Origin: Streptomyces chromofuscus
GTDB taxonomy: Bacteria > Actinomycetota > Actinomycetes > Streptomycetales > Streptomycetaceae
Direction of reading: 5' to 3'
Length of the DNA: 64,000 nt
NCBI RefSeq assembly: GCF_015160875.1
Contig: NZ_CP063374.1
Location: 124,001 to 188,000 of the forward strand
Part shown: positions 25,394-34,736 of the stretch, piece by piece
Numbering within the stretch: the first letter of the stretch is position 1
Layout of the letters: the number at the start of each line of letters is the position of its first letter
Program-made: the position numbers and the translations under genes
The notes under the pieces: model-generated
Told to the model about the DNA's origin: nothing
What the model saw: only the letters and a program-made list of their open reading frames with translations
The model's database searches: none

Positions 25394-26944
25394 GTGACCA
25401 CCACCGCCCCCTCCGACGTCCGCTCCGACCCGCCGGAGCAGGACTCCCCCGACGCCCACTCCCTCGACGAGTTCGGCTACCGCCAGGAGCTGCACCGCAG
25501 CCTCGGCCGGTACGCGTCGTTCGCGGCCGGGTTCTCCTTCATCTCCGTCCTGACGACGGTCTTCCAGTTCTTCGCCTTCGGATACGCCTTCGGCGGCCCC
25601 GTCTTCTTCTGGGCCTGGCCGGCGGTGCTCATCGGACAGCTGCTGGTGGCCGCCTGCTTCGCCGAGCTGGCGGCCCGCTATCCGATCTCGGGCGCGATCT
25701 ACCAGTGGTCCTCACGCCTGTCGAACCGGACGTTCGGCTGGTTCGCCGGCTGGATCATGGTGATCGGGCAGATCGTGGTGGTCGCGGCGGCCGCCCTCGC
25801 GTTGCAGATGGTGCTCCCGGCGATCTGGTCCGGCTTCCAGCTGATCGGCACCGACCCGGCACCGACGTCCCCGGACGGCGCGGCCAACGCCGCGATCCTG
25901 GGCGTGCTCCTGCTGGCGCTGACCACCCTGGTGAACGTCCTCGACAACCGCGTGCTGTCCGTGGTCAACCGCGTCGGCGTGACCGCGGAGATCATCGGCG
26001 CGGTTTTGATCGTGGTGCTCCTGCTCACCCACTCGGAACGCTCCCCCGGCATCACCTTCCACACCGAGGGCGCCGCCCAGTCCGGCCTGCTGGGCGCGTT
26101 GCTGGTGGGCTCGTTCACGGCGGCGTACGTGTTGATCGGGTTCGACAGCGCGGGTGAGATGAGCGAGGAGACCCATCACCCGCGCCGCACGGCGCCCCGC
26201 ACGATCCTCGTCGCCCTGGGTGCAGCGGGGCTGCTCGGCGGCCTGATCGTCCTCGGCGGGCTGCTCGCCGCCCCCAGTCTCACCGACGGACGCCTGGCGG
26301 TCGACGGCCTCAGTTACGTCCTTACCAGCAGCCTGGGCGACGGTGTGGGCCGCCTGCTGCTGGCCGACGTGGTGGTGGCGATCGCGGTGGCGACCCTCGC
26401 GATCCAGACGTCGGCGTGCCGCATGCTGTTCTCGATGGCCCGCGACGGCCGGCTCCCCTTCGCCCGACGCCTCGCCAGGGTCAACCCGCGCACCGGCATG
26501 CCCACCGCCCCCGCACTGGTCGTCGGCACGCTCGCCGCCGCCCTCCTGCTGCTCAACTTCGCCTCCGCGGAGGCGTTCCTGGCCATCGGCACGACCTGCA
26601 TCGTCATGCTGTACCTGGCGTACGCGATGGTCACGGGCCCTCTGCTGGTCCGCCGCCTGCGCGGCGACCTCCCCGCAGCCGGCACGGACGAGACCGGCGC
26701 CCCGCTCTTCTCCCTGGGCCGCTGGGGCGTCCCCGTCAACGCGCTCGCCCTCCTGTACGGCCTCGCCATGACCGTCAACCTGGCCTGGCCCCGCGCGGCG
26801 GTGTACGACCCGGCGGGCGGCCACTGGTACTTCCAATGGTTCACCGTCCTCTTCCTCGCCGTCACCGTCGCCCTCGGCGCCGCCTACCGCGCGTACGAGA
26901 CCCGTACGACAGCGGCCAAGGCCGCGACGGCAACACCCGCGTGA
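25394..26944 (+). CDS. APC-family permease, probably guanidine/urea importer
   Basis: Membrane transporter of 516 residues with about 12 predicted segments (APC amino acid/polyamine/organocation superfamily). The N-terminal RYASFAAGFSFISVLTTVFQ and AYVLIGFDSAGEMSEETHHP are typical of the subgroup that sits next to urea/guanidine carboxylase genes. GTG 25394 is the only start that leaves the operator upstream free. It is the first gene under the palindrome and would bring the substrate of the downstream pathway into the cell. Guanidine or a related guanidino compound is more likely than an amino acid given the neighbours, but that is inference. Confidence 0.87.
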   Translation: MTTTAPSDVRSDPPEQDSPDAHSLDEFGYRQELHRSLGRYASFAAGFSFISVLTTVFQFFAFGYAFGGPVFFWAWPAVLIGQLLVAACFAELAARYPISGAIYQWSSRLSNRTFGWFAGWIMVIGQIVVVAAAALALQMVLPAIWSGFQLIGTDPAPTSPDGAANAAILGVLLLALTTLVNVLDNRVLSVVNRVGVTAEIIGAVLIVVLLLTHSERSPGITFHTEGAAQSGLLGALLVGSFTAAYVLIGFDSAGEMSEETHHPRRTAPRTILVALGAAGLLGGLIVLGGLLAAPSLTDGRLAVDGLSYVLTSSLGDGVGRLLLADVVVAIAVATLAIQTSACRMLFSMARDGRLPFARRLARVNPRTGMPTAPALVVGTLAAALLLLNFASAEAFLAIGTTCIVMLYLAYAMVTGPLLVRRLRGDLPAAGTDETGAPLFSLGRWGVPVNALALLYGLAMTVNLAWPRAAVYDPAGGHWYFQWFTVLFLAVTVALGAAYRAYETRTTAAKAATATPA

Positions 26945-26988
26945 GCGCTTGACGCTTACGCCGAACGGCGGTGAGACGCAGGACCCGG

Positions 26989-27225
26989 ATGTCGCCCTCC
27001 CCGTTGCCGCAGCGCGACGGGGTGGACCCGGTCCGGGTGCGGCTGCCCTTCGACGGGGCGTGGGCGACCGTGCGGGAGTACCCGGTGAGACGGCTGACGG
27101 GGGTCGTGCCGACGCCGTCGACGCGATGTACGAGGCTCGGCTGATCATCGGGACCGACGGTGCGGCCGTGCGCCGGACAGGTGTATGTGCCGGGGATGTT
27201 CGTCTGCTTCCGGCGGAACTGCCCC
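26989..27225 (+). pseudogene. RluA-type pseudouridine synthase N-terminal remnant
   Basis: The plus strand gives SPLPQRDGVDPVRVRLPFDG then AWATVREYPVRRLTG in one frame, AVDAMYEARLIIGTDGAAVR in another, then YVPGMFVCFRRNCP back in the first. This is the conserved N-terminal region of a Streptomyces RluA-family pseudouridine synthase (P.RDGVDPVR.RLP...WATVR.HL..RL). The catalytic domain (HRLDRxTSG) is absent. It lies between the permease and TetR genes. Confidence 0.55.
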
Positions 27226-27311
27226 CGCTCCGCCGCAATCCGGGCATCCCGACGCTGACCGCCGCACGCCGGCTGGACCGGTTCGTCCGAGAGCGAAGAA
27301 GCCGCGGCCGG

Positions 27312-27947
27312 TCAGACTCCGGCGACGCGCAGCGCGGCGTCCGCCGCGGACTCGGCGAACACCGACACCGGCCGCTCGGGGTCTGACCGGTGCACGAGAA
27401 TGACACCCTCGATCAGCCCGAACACGAGATCGGTACGGAGTTCCAGCTCCCCCTTGGCGAGCGCCGCGCCGGCGCCGGTGGTGGCGAGCAACCGCCGGTA
27501 GGTTTCCTTGAGTTCGGCGCGCATGGCATGGAACCCGGCGAACCGCTCGGCGCGCACCTCGGGCAGCAGGTACAGCACGCCGAGGTTGTGCGGCCCGGCG
27601 CACAGCAGTTCCACGTCCGCCCGGCACAGCTCCCACAGTCGCCGCTCGGCGGGCGCGCAGTCGTCGGCGAGCAGCTCACGGGCGTATGCCAGCGACGGTT
27701 TGACGGTGGACTCCAGCAGCTCGGCGAGCAGGTCCTCCTTGCCGGCGACGTAGTGATACATGGACGCCTGCCGCATCCCGGCGCGCTCGGCGACGGCCCG
27801 GGTGGAGGTGGCCGCGTACCCGCGGGTGGTGAACAACTCTGCGGCGGCGGCCAGCAGTTCCTCGCGCGGCGCCAGCCCGCTGGCCGGCCGCCGCTCGGCG
27901 CGCGGTCGGCCGACCCGCCGGCCCTGTCCGGCACCCGTCGTCCCCAT
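27312..27947 (-). CDS. TetR/AcrR-family regulator of the carboxylase locus
   Basis: Repressor of 211 residues. The N-terminal HTH reads ELLAAAAELFTTRGYAATST, RAVAERAGMRQASMYHYVAG then KEDLLAELLEST, a standard TetR DNA-binding domain. The C-terminal ligand domain is about 140 residues. It is divergent from the DUF1989/carboxylase operon, with a near-perfect 22-bp palindrome between the two starts, and a second copy before the permease. It is therefore the likely local repressor, released by a pathway compound (guanidine, carboxyguanidine or a related amidine would be natural candidates, by inference). Confidence 0.9.
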   Translation of the reverse strand: MGTTGAGQGRRVGRPRAERRPASGLAPREELLAAAAELFTTRGYAATSTRAVAERAGMRQASMYHYVAGKEDLLAELLESTVKPSLAYARELLADDCAPAERRLWELCRADVELLCAGPHNLGVLYLLPEVRAERFAGFHAMRAELKETYRRLLATTGAGAALAKGELELRTDLVFGLIEGVILVHRSDPERPVSVFAESAADAALRVAGV

Positions 27948-28048
27948 GCGCTCGATCCTCGCACACGACGTCGCCCGGCGATCTTCCGTGAGGGCTCGGT
28001 AACGGGGCGGCAACGTCCGGGCAACGCCCGCGACCCGCACCCCACCTA

Positions 28049-28070
28049 ATTTCTGTCGAGCGACAGAAAT
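28049..28070. promoter_or_regulatory. TetR-type operator 2, before the carboxylase operon
   Basis: Perfect arms ATTTCTGTCG and CGACAGAAAT flank a central AG, giving 10-bp half sites. It lies between the divergent TetR start (27947) and the first catabolic gene (28098) and could control both. The same motif with two changes is found at 25343-25364. Confidence 0.8.
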
Positions 28071-28097
28071 CAACGATCCGGAGCCGGAGGAGCCGCG

Positions 28098-28922
28098 ATG
28101 GCCACAGCGACCACGCACGGAGCCCGCGCCCACGCACGCGCCCAGGAAGGCACCCGCGCCGAGGCCATGCCGGTCGTCCCGGCCACCGACTGGCCCGCAC
28201 CGCCCTGCGCGGCGGGCCACCTGGTGTGGGCCGAGACGGTGGCGGGCGGCAACTACACGCACCGGGTCCTGGCCCGCGGCACCGAACTGCGCCTGACCGA
28301 CCTGCGCGGCGACGCCTGTGCCCACCTGCTGCTGTTCGTCGCGGACCGCCCGTGGGAGCGGCTGAACGTCGCCGACACGGTCAAGGTCCAGTGGAACGCC
28401 TACCTCGGCGAGGGACGGCTGCTCCTGTCCGACCAGGGCCGCGTCCTGGCGTCGGTGATCGCCGACACGTCCGGACGGCACGACACCCTGTGCGGCACCT
28501 CCACCCTCGTCCGCAACACCGACCGCTACGGCGACGGCACCCCTCAGGGCCCCTCCCCCGCCGGCCGGGAGCTGCTGCAGCTGGCCGCCGCCAAGAACGG
28601 GCTGGAGCCCCGCGACCTGCCACCGTCGCTGTCGTTCTTCCAGGGCGTGGCGGTCCGGGACGACGGAAGCCTGGACTTCACCGGCTCCTCCGGCCCCGGC
28701 GGCAGCGTCACCCTGCGCGCCGAACAGGACCTCACCGTACTGATCGCGAACGTGCCGCACCCGGCCGATCCCCGCCCCGAGTACGTCAGCACCCCGCTGG
28801 AGGTGCTCGCCTGGCGCGCCGTCGCCACCGCACCGGGCGACCCCCTGTGGGAGGCCACGCCCGAAGGCCGCCGCGCCTTCCTGAACACCGTCGACTTCCT
28901 TGCCGCGAGGGGCCTCGCATGA
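28098..28922 (+). CDS. cgdA: DUF1989 protein 1 (UAAP1; carboxyguanidine deiminase subunit)
   Basis: Cytoplasmic protein of 274 residues (DUF1989, urea amidolyase-associated protein 1). Visible are ELRLTDLRGDACAHLLLFVA, the conserved SGRHDTLCGTSTLVRNTDRY and SLSFFQGVAVRDDGSLDFTG. In characterised systems the two DUF1989 proteins form a heteromeric carboxyguanidine deiminase (CgdAB) that removes ammonia from carboxyguanidine to give allophanate. The gene symbol follows that family; direct proof of activity is not available from sequence. ATG 28098 follows GGAGG by five bases. The stop overlaps the next ATG (ATGA, 28919-28922). Confidence 0.85.
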   Translation: MATATTHGARAHARAQEGTRAEAMPVVPATDWPAPPCAAGHLVWAETVAGGNYTHRVLARGTELRLTDLRGDACAHLLLFVADRPWERLNVADTVKVQWNAYLGEGRLLLSDQGRVLASVIADTSGRHDTLCGTSTLVRNTDRYGDGTPQGPSPAGRELLQLAAAKNGLEPRDLPPSLSFFQGVAVRDDGSLDFTGSSGPGGSVTLRAEQDLTVLIANVPHPADPRPEYVSTPLEVLAWRAVATAPGDPLWEATPEGRRAFLNTVDFLAARGLA

Positions 28923-29533
28923 CAAACGTGAAGACCGAGACGGTTGCGGCACGGGCGGCCTGGTCGTCGGTCGTCCGCACCGGCGAGACGCTGACCATCA
29001 CCGACCTGCACGGCAACCAGGCCGTCGACTTCCTTCTCTACGACGCCCACGACACGTCGGTCCGCTACAGCGCGCCCGACACGATCCACGCCCAGGGCGG
29101 CATCTTCCTCACCACCGGCAGCGTGCTGCTCTCCAACGAGCACACGCCCCTGATGACGGTGACCGCGGACGACGTCGGCCGGCACGACACGGTCGGCGGG
29201 GCCTGCTCCAAGGAGTCGAACACGCTCCGGTACGGCCACCACACCTGGTCGCAGCACGCCTGCGTGGACAACTTCCTGGCGGAAGGCGCCCGGTACGGCC
29301 TCGGCAAGCGCGACCTCGTGTCGAACATCAACTGGTACATGAACGTGCCGGTGGAGCGGGACGGCACGCTGGGGATCGTCGACGGCCTCTCCGCACCGGG
29401 CCTGTCCGTGGCGCTGCGGGCCGAGCGGGACGTCCTCGTCCTGGTCTCCAACTGCCCCCAGATCAACAATCCCTGCAACGGCTTCGAGCCGACGGCGGTG
29501 CAGATGACGATCAGCAGGGCGGCCGGCGCATGA
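28919..29533 (+). CDS. cgdB: DUF1989 protein 2 (UAAP2; carboxyguanidine deiminase subunit)
   Basis: Second DUF1989 protein, 204 residues, partner of the preceding one. It carries GETLTITDLHGNQAVDFLLY, VGRHDTVGGACSKESNTLRY, the middle NINWYMNVPVERDG and a Cys pair in NCPQINNPCNGF near the end that is likely the metal or catalytic site. It overlaps both neighbours by four bases (28919-28922 and 29530-29533), so the three genes are translationally coupled and expected in equal amounts. The combination of both subunits with the biotin carboxylase and allophanate hydrolase is the signature of guanidine breakdown. Confidence 0.85.
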   Translation: MTNVKTETVAARAAWSSVVRTGETLTITDLHGNQAVDFLLYDAHDTSVRYSAPDTIHAQGGIFLTTGSVLLSNEHTPLMTVTADDVGRHDTVGGACSKESNTLRYGHHTWSQHACVDNFLAEGARYGLGKRDLVSNINWYMNVPVERDGTLGIVDGLSAPGLSVALRAERDVLVLVSNCPQINNPCNGFEPTAVQMTISRAAGA

Positions 29534-32500
29534 GCTTCGGCACACTGCTGGTCGCCAACCGCGGCGAGATCGCCGTCCGCATCATCCGCTCCGCCCGCGA
29601 ACTGGGCCTGCGCACGGTCGCGGTGTACTCCGACGCGGACCGGAGCGCGGCCCACGTCCGTCTCGCGGACCAGGCCGTCCGCCTGGGCCCGGCGCCCGCC
29701 AAGGAGTCGTACCTGGACGCCGACCTGGTGCTGAAGGCGGCGAAGGACACCGGCGCGGGCGCGATCCACCCCGGCTACGGCTTCCTGTCCGAGGACGCGG
29801 CCTTCGCCCGGCGCTGCGCGGACGCCGGGACGGTGTTCGTGGGTCCGACGCCGGAGCAGCTGGAGGTGTTCGGCGCCAAGCACACCGCCCGGGCGGCGGC
29901 CGAGGCGGCGGGAGTTCCGCTGGCGCCGGGGACGGGGTTGCTGGGGTCGCTGGAGCAGGCCCTCGACGAAGCCTCGCGCATCGGCTATCCCGTCATGCTC
30001 AAGGCCACCGGTGGAGGCGGCGGTATCGGCATGTCGGCATGTCGGTCCGCCGGGGAACTGACCGAGGCCTGGGAGCGGGTGCAGCGCGTCGCCGCGGCCT
30101 CCTTCTCCTCGGCCGGCGTGTTCCTGGAACGCCTCGTCGAGCGTGCCCGCCACGTCGAGGTGCAGGTCTTCGGGGACGGCGAGGGAAAGGTCGTCACCTT
30201 CGGCGACCGGGACTGCTCGCTCCAGCGGCGGCACCAGAAGGTGGTGGAGGAGGCACCCGCACCCGGCCTGCCGGAGCATGTACGGCAACAACTCGCCGTC
30301 TCCGCCCGGAATCTGTGTGCGTCGGTCGGCTACCGGTCCGCCGGAACCGTCGAGTTCGTGTACGACGCGGCCCGCGAGGAGGCGTACTTCCTGGAGGTCA
30401 ACACCCGTCTCCAGGTCGAGCACCCCGTCACCGAGGAGGTCTACGGCGTCGACCTGGTCGCCTGGATGCTGCGCCTGGCGCGCAGCGAGCGCGACGTCGT
30501 GCGCGACCCCGGCCCTCCGCGCGGCCACGCCGTCGAGGCCCGCCTCTACGCCGAGGACCCCTCGCGCGGCCACCGGCCGAGCGCGGGACTGCTGACGCGG
30601 GTGGAGTTCCCGCCCGGTGTGCGGGTGGACGGCTGGGTGGAGACGGGCACGGAGGTGACGACGTCGTACGACCCGTTGCTCGCGAAGGTCATCGCGTACG
30701 GACCGGACCGCGAGCAGGCGCTGCGACGCCTGGACGAGGCGCTGGCCCGCACCCGGGTGGACGGCATCGAGACGAATCTGGGCCTGGTCCGGGCGGCCCT
30801 CGCGGACCCCGATGTCGTGCGTGCCGCGCACTCGACGGCGACCCTCGCGACCGTGACCGACCCGACCCCCCGCGTCGAGGTCGTCTCCGGCGGCACCCTC
30901 ACCACCGTCCAGGACTGGCCGGGACGTGTCGGCCACTGGCAGGTCGGCGTCCCGCCGAGCGGCCCGATGGACGACCGCTCCTTCCGCCTCGGCAACCTGT
31001 CGCTGGGCAACCCCGAGGGAGCACCCGGCCTGGAATGCACCCTCCAGGGCCCGTCCCTGCGCTTCACCCACCCCGCGACGGTCTGCGTCACCGGTGCCCC
31101 CGCCCCGGTCACCGTCGACGGCACGCCGGTGCCCCAGTGGGAGCCGATGACGGTACCGGCGGGCGCGGTCCTGGACATCGGGGCGCCCACCGAGCACGGA
31201 TTGCGGACCTACGTCCTCTTCGCAGGCGGCCTGGACGTGCCGTCCTTCCTCGGCAGCGCGAGCACCTTCACGCTGGGCCGGTTCGGCGGTCACGGCGGCC
31301 GGGCGCTGAAGACCGGGGACGTCCTGCACGGCGGGACAACCGTCGAGGGCATCCCCGTACCACCCGGCGACCGCCCGGGGTTCGGCGCCGAATGGCACAT
31401 CGGCGCGGTCGAAGGCCCGCACGCCGCGCCCGAGTTCTTCACCGAGGACGACATCCGCGACTTCTACGCCGCCGGCTGGAAGGTCCACTTCAACTCGGCC
31501 CGCACCGGCGTGCGCCTGGTCGGCCCCAAACCGCGCTGGGCCCGCACCGACGGCGGCGAGGCGGGCCTGCACCCGTCCAACATCCACGACACGCCGTACT
31601 CCGTCGGCGCCGTGGACTACACGGGAGACATGCCGGTGCTGCTCGGCCCCGACGGCCCCTCCCTCGGCGGATTCGTCTGCCCCGCGACGGTCCACAGCAC
31701 CGAACGCTGGAAGCTGGGCCAGCTGCGACCGGGCGACACGGTCCGCTTCACACCCGTCGCCGTGGACGGCTCGCCACGTCCCGAGATCCTGGACGGCGGC
31801 GTCCTGGCCCGGGACGGCGACATGACGTACCGCCGCAGCGGCGACGACAACCTGCTGGTCGAGTTCGGCCCGATGCACCTGGACCTGGCGCAGCGGATGC
31901 GCGTCCACGCGCTGATGGAGGCGGTGGCCGAGGCGGACCCGGGCGGGGTCACGGACCTCACCCCGGGCATCCGCTCGCTGCAGCTACAGTTCGATCCCCT
32001 GCGGCTGGCGCAGCACGAACTCCTCGCCGTGGTACGAGACCTGGCGGCCACGCTGCCGCCCACCGACCAGCTCGTCGTCCCCTCCCGCACGGTCCACCTC
32101 CCCCTGTCCTGGGACGACCCGGCCACCCGTGAGGCGATCGCCCGCTACATGGCCGGGGTCCGCGACGACGCGCCCTGGTGCCCGTGGAACATCGAGTTCA
32201 TCCGCCGCGTCAACGGCCTGCGGGGCGTGGCGGACGTCCACCGCACGGTGTTCGACGCCGAGTACCTGGTCCTCGGCCTGGGCGACGTCTACCTGGGCGC
32301 ACCCGTGGCCACCCCGCTGGACCCCCGGCACCGCCTGGTGACGACGAAGTACAACCCGGCCCGCACCTGGACCGCCGAGAACTCGGTCGGCATCGGCGGC
32401 GCGTACCTCTGCGTCTACGGAATGGAGGGCCCGGGCGGCTACCAGTTCGTGGGCCGCACCACGCAGGTGTGGTCGCCCTGGCAGCAGCGGGGCGCCTTCG

Positions 32501-33042
32501 AGCCGGGCTCGCCGTGGCTGCTGCGCTTCTTCGACCGGATCAAATGGTATCCGGTGGACGCCGAGGAGCTGCTGGAGCTACGGACCGACATCATGTCCGG
32601 CCGCTTCGTACCCCATATCGAGGAGGGCACCTTCTCCCTCGCCGAGTACGAAACGTTCCTGGCCGACAACGCCGCCTCGATCGCCGCGTTCCGCTCCCGC
32701 CAGCAGGCGGCCTTCGCGGCGGAGCGGGCGGCGTGGGAGGCGGCGGGCGAGTTCGCGCGCGCCGAGGCGGCATCCACGCCGGCGGGCCCGCCGGCCGAGG
32801 TGACCGTCCCGCCGGGCGGCCGACTGATCGAGGCGGAGTTCGCCGCGTCCGTCTGGCAGGTGAACGTGGCACCCGGCGACCAGGTGACGACCGGGCAGCC
32901 GCTACTGGCCCTGGAGGCGATGAAGATGGAGTCCCGGCTGCACGCCCCGATGGACGGCGTGGTGGCGGAAATCCTCACCCGCCCCGGCGACCAGGTCGAG
33001 GCGGGCACGGCACTCGTCGTCCTCGCACCCGCCGCGCACTGA
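29530..33042 (+). CDS. Biotin-dependent guanidine/urea carboxylase
   Basis: Single-chain carboxylase of 1,170 residues. Residues about 1-450 form the biotin carboxylase domain (ATP-grasp; LLVANRGEIAVRIIRSAREL, KATGGGGGIGM, FLEVNTRLQVEHPVTEEVYG). The middle carries KipA/KipI-like carboxyltransferase domains (VVSGGTLTTVQDWPGRVGHW and LFAGGLDVPSFLGSASTF). The C-terminal biotinyl domain has the acceptor Lys1132 in EAMKM. It carries out ATP-dependent carboxylation of guanidine (to carboxyguanidine) or urea (to allophanate). The two DUF1989 genes upstream favour guanidine. Residues separating the two types were not tested here. Confidence 0.93.
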   Translation: MSFGTLLVANRGEIAVRIIRSARELGLRTVAVYSDADRSAAHVRLADQAVRLGPAPAKESYLDADLVLKAAKDTGAGAIHPGYGFLSEDAAFARRCADAGTVFVGPTPEQLEVFGAKHTARAAAEAAGVPLAPGTGLLGSLEQALDEASRIGYPVMLKATGGGGGIGMSACRSAGELTEAWERVQRVAAASFSSAGVFLERLVERARHVEVQVFGDGEGKVVTFGDRDCSLQRRHQKVVEEAPAPGLPEHVRQQLAVSARNLCASVGYRSAGTVEFVYDAAREEAYFLEVNTRLQVEHPVTEEVYGVDLVAWMLRLARSERDVVRDPGPPRGHAVEARLYAEDPSRGHRPSAGLLTRVEFPPGVRVDGWVETGTEVTTSYDPLLAKVIAYGPDREQALRRLDEALARTRVDGIETNLGLVRAALADPDVVRAAHSTATLATVTDPTPRVEVVSGGTLTTVQDWPGRVGHWQVGVPPSGPMDDRSFRLGNLSLGNPEGAPGLECTLQGPSLRFTHPATVCVTGAPAPVTVDGTPVPQWEPMTVPAGAVLDIGAPTEHGLRTYVLFAGGLDVPSFLGSASTFTLGRFGGHGGRALKTGDVLHGGTTVEGIPVPPGDRPGFGAEWHIGAVEGPHAAPEFFTEDDIRDFYAAGWKVHFNSARTGVRLVGPKPRWARTDGGEAGLHPSNIHDTPYSVGAVDYTGDMPVLLGPDGPSLGGFVCPATVHSTERWKLGQLRPGDTVRFTPVAVDGSPRPEILDGGVLARDGDMTYRRSGDDNLLVEFGPMHLDLAQRMRVHALMEAVAEADPGGVTDLTPGIRSLQLQFDPLRLAQHELLAVVRDLAATLPPTDQLVVPSRTVHLPLSWDDPATREAIARYMAGVRDDAPWCPWNIEFIRRVNGLRGVADVHRTVFDAEYLVLGLGDVYLGAPVATPLDPRHRLVTTKYNPARTWTAENSVGIGGAYLCVYGMEGPGGYQFVGRTTQVWSPWQQRGAFEPGSPWLLRFFDRIKWYPVDAEELLELRTDIMSGRFVPHIEEGTFSLAEYETFLADNAASIAAFRSRQQAAFAAERAAWEAAGEFARAEAASTPAGPPAEVTVPPGGRLIEAEFAASVWQVNVAPGDQVTTGQPLLALEAMKMESRLHAPMDGVVAEILTRPGDQVEAGTALVVLAPAAH

Positions 33043-33053
33043 AAGGCCAACGG

Positions 33054-34736
33054 ATGTCCACGACCCTCTCCCGAGTCCACGCGGCCTACGCCCGCATCGA
33101 GGCCGCCGACCGCCCCGAACTCTGGATCGACCTGCGTCCGAGGGCGCAGGTCGAGGCGGAGGCCCGGCGCCTGGACGCCCGCGTGGCCGCCGGCGAGCGC
33201 CTTCCGCTCGCGGGCCGCCTGCTCGCCGTCAAGGGCAACATCGACGTCGCCGGGCTGCCGACGACGGCGGGCTGCCCGACGTACGCGTACGATCCGCCGG
33301 CGGACGCCGAGGTCGTGGCCCGCCTCCGCCGGGCGGGCGCCCTGGTCCTCGGCACCACCAACCTGGACCAGTTCGCGACGGGCCTGGTCGGATCGCGCTC
33401 CCCCTACGGCGCGGTACGCAACGCCCTCGACCCGGCCAGGGTCAGCGGCGGCTCCAGCTCCGGCTCGGCGGTCGCGGTGGCCCTCGGCATCGTCGACCTC
33501 GCCCTCGGCACGGACACGGCGGGCTCGGGCCGCGTCCCGGCCGCCTTCAACGGCGTCGTCGGCGTGAAGCCCACCCGCGGCCTCGTCCCGACGACGGGCG
33601 TGGTCCCGGCCTGCGCCTCCCTGGACTGCGTGACGGTCTTCGCCCGCACGCTGCCCGAGGCGGAACAGGCCATGACCTACATGACACCGCCCCGCGACCT
33701 GCCCCCGCTCCCCCAGCGCACTCCGGGCCCGTGGCGGATCGCGGTAGCGGCCCGGGAACAGCTCGGCGAGCTGGACGAGGGCTGGGCGCAGGCGTACGAG
33801 ACGGCCGTGACGCAGATGGCGGAGGCGGGCGCCGACGTACGGGTCATCGACCTCACCCCCTTCACGGAGGCCGCAGCGATGCTCTACGAGGGCGCGTTCG
33901 TCGCCGAGCGCTACACAGCGGTGGGCAGCTTCATCGACAAGGCCATGGCCACCGGGGCCAAGGGCCTGGACCCCACCGTCGCCGGCATCATCACCCGCGC
34001 CCGCGACATCCCGGCCCACCAACTCTTCGCCGACCAGGACCGGCTGGCGGCCCTGCGGGCCCGGGCCCTGACGGAACTGGCGGACGCCGACGCCCTGCTC
34101 CTGCCCACCACGCCGGGCCATCCGACGCTCGCCGAGGTGGCGGCCGACCCCTTGGGCGCCAACGCCCGCCTGGGCCGCTTCACCAACTCCACCAACCTCT
34201 TCGACCTGTCCGCGGTGGCCGTCCCGGCAGGCGAGGTGAACGGCCTCCCCTTCGGCGTTATGCTGATCGGCCCGGCCTTCACGGACGACCGGCTGGCGCG
34301 CATCGCGGACCTGCTCCAGCCGGAGGCACGGCTCGCCGTGGTGGGCGCACACCTGTCGGGCCAGCCCCTCAATCCGCAACTCCTCGCACTCGGGGCGCGC
34401 CTGGAGCGTACGACGACCACGGCGCCCGTGTACCGCCTGCATGCGCTGCCCACGAGTCCCCCCAAGCCCGGCCTCGTGCACGTGGGCGAGAGCGGATCAG
34501 CGATCGAGACGGAGGTGTGGCACCTGCCGGCGGAGGGTCTGGGCCGCCTCCTGACCACGCTGCCCCGACCGATGACGCTGGGCAGAGTGCAACTGGCGGA
34601 CGGCACCAGCGTCCCGGGATTCCTGTGCGAGCCGGCCGCCGTGACGGATGCGGAGGACATCACGGCGTACGGAAGCTGGCGATCGTATCTCCATCGCCCG
34701 CACCCGCAGAAGGGCCCTCACCCCACCGACGAGTAG
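33054..34736 (+). CDS. atzF: Allophanate hydrolase (AtzF type)
   Basis: Amidase-signature enzyme of 560 residues. The catalytic set is visible: Lys in LLAVKGNIDV, the cis-Ser in SGGSSSGSAVAVALG and the nucleophile Ser in GTDTAGSGRVPAA. The extra C-terminal domain (after about residue 460, PGLVHVGESGSAIETEVWHL through TAYGSWRSYL) is the allophanate hydrolase-specific part, perhaps a decarboxylase. It splits allophanate to ammonia and CO2 and closes the pathway. It starts 12 bases after the carboxylase stop with no separate promoter visible, so it is the last gene of the 28.1-34.7 kb operon. Confidence 0.93.
   Translation: MSTTLSRVHAAYARIEAADRPELWIDLRPRAQVEAEARRLDARVAAGERLPLAGRLLAVKGNIDVAGLPTTAGCPTYAYDPPADAEVVARLRRAGALVLGTTNLDQFATGLVGSRSPYGAVRNALDPARVSGGSSSGSAVAVALGIVDLALGTDTAGSGRVPAAFNGVVGVKPTRGLVPTTGVVPACASLDCVTVFARTLPEAEQAMTYMTPPRDLPPLPQRTPGPWRIAVAAREQLGELDEGWAQAYETAVTQMAEAGADVRVIDLTPFTEAAAMLYEGAFVAERYTAVGSFIDKAMATGAKGLDPTVAGIITRARDIPAHQLFADQDRLAALRARALTELADADALLLPTTPGHPTLAEVAADPLGANARLGRFTNSTNLFDLSAVAVPAGEVNGLPFGVMLIGPAFTDDRLARIADLLQPEARLAVVGAHLSGQPLNPQLLALGARLERTTTTAPVYRLHALPTSPPKPGLVHVGESGSAIETEVWHLPAEGLGRLLTTLPRPMTLGRVQLADGTSVPGFLCEPAAVTDAEDITAYGSWRSYLHRPHPQKGPHPTDE

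Noticed and set aside
27948..28097. A guanidine (ykkC-type) riboswitch before the DUF1989 operon.
   Set aside because: I found none of the conserved sequence blocks expected of guanidine riboswitches; a nearly perfect palindrome next to a divergent TetR explains the control. A covariance-model search would settle it.
29065..31908. A 947-residue open frame antisense to the carboxylase gene.
   Set aside because: Same reason: antisense shadow of a strongly biased GC3 gene whose plus-strand domains are complete.
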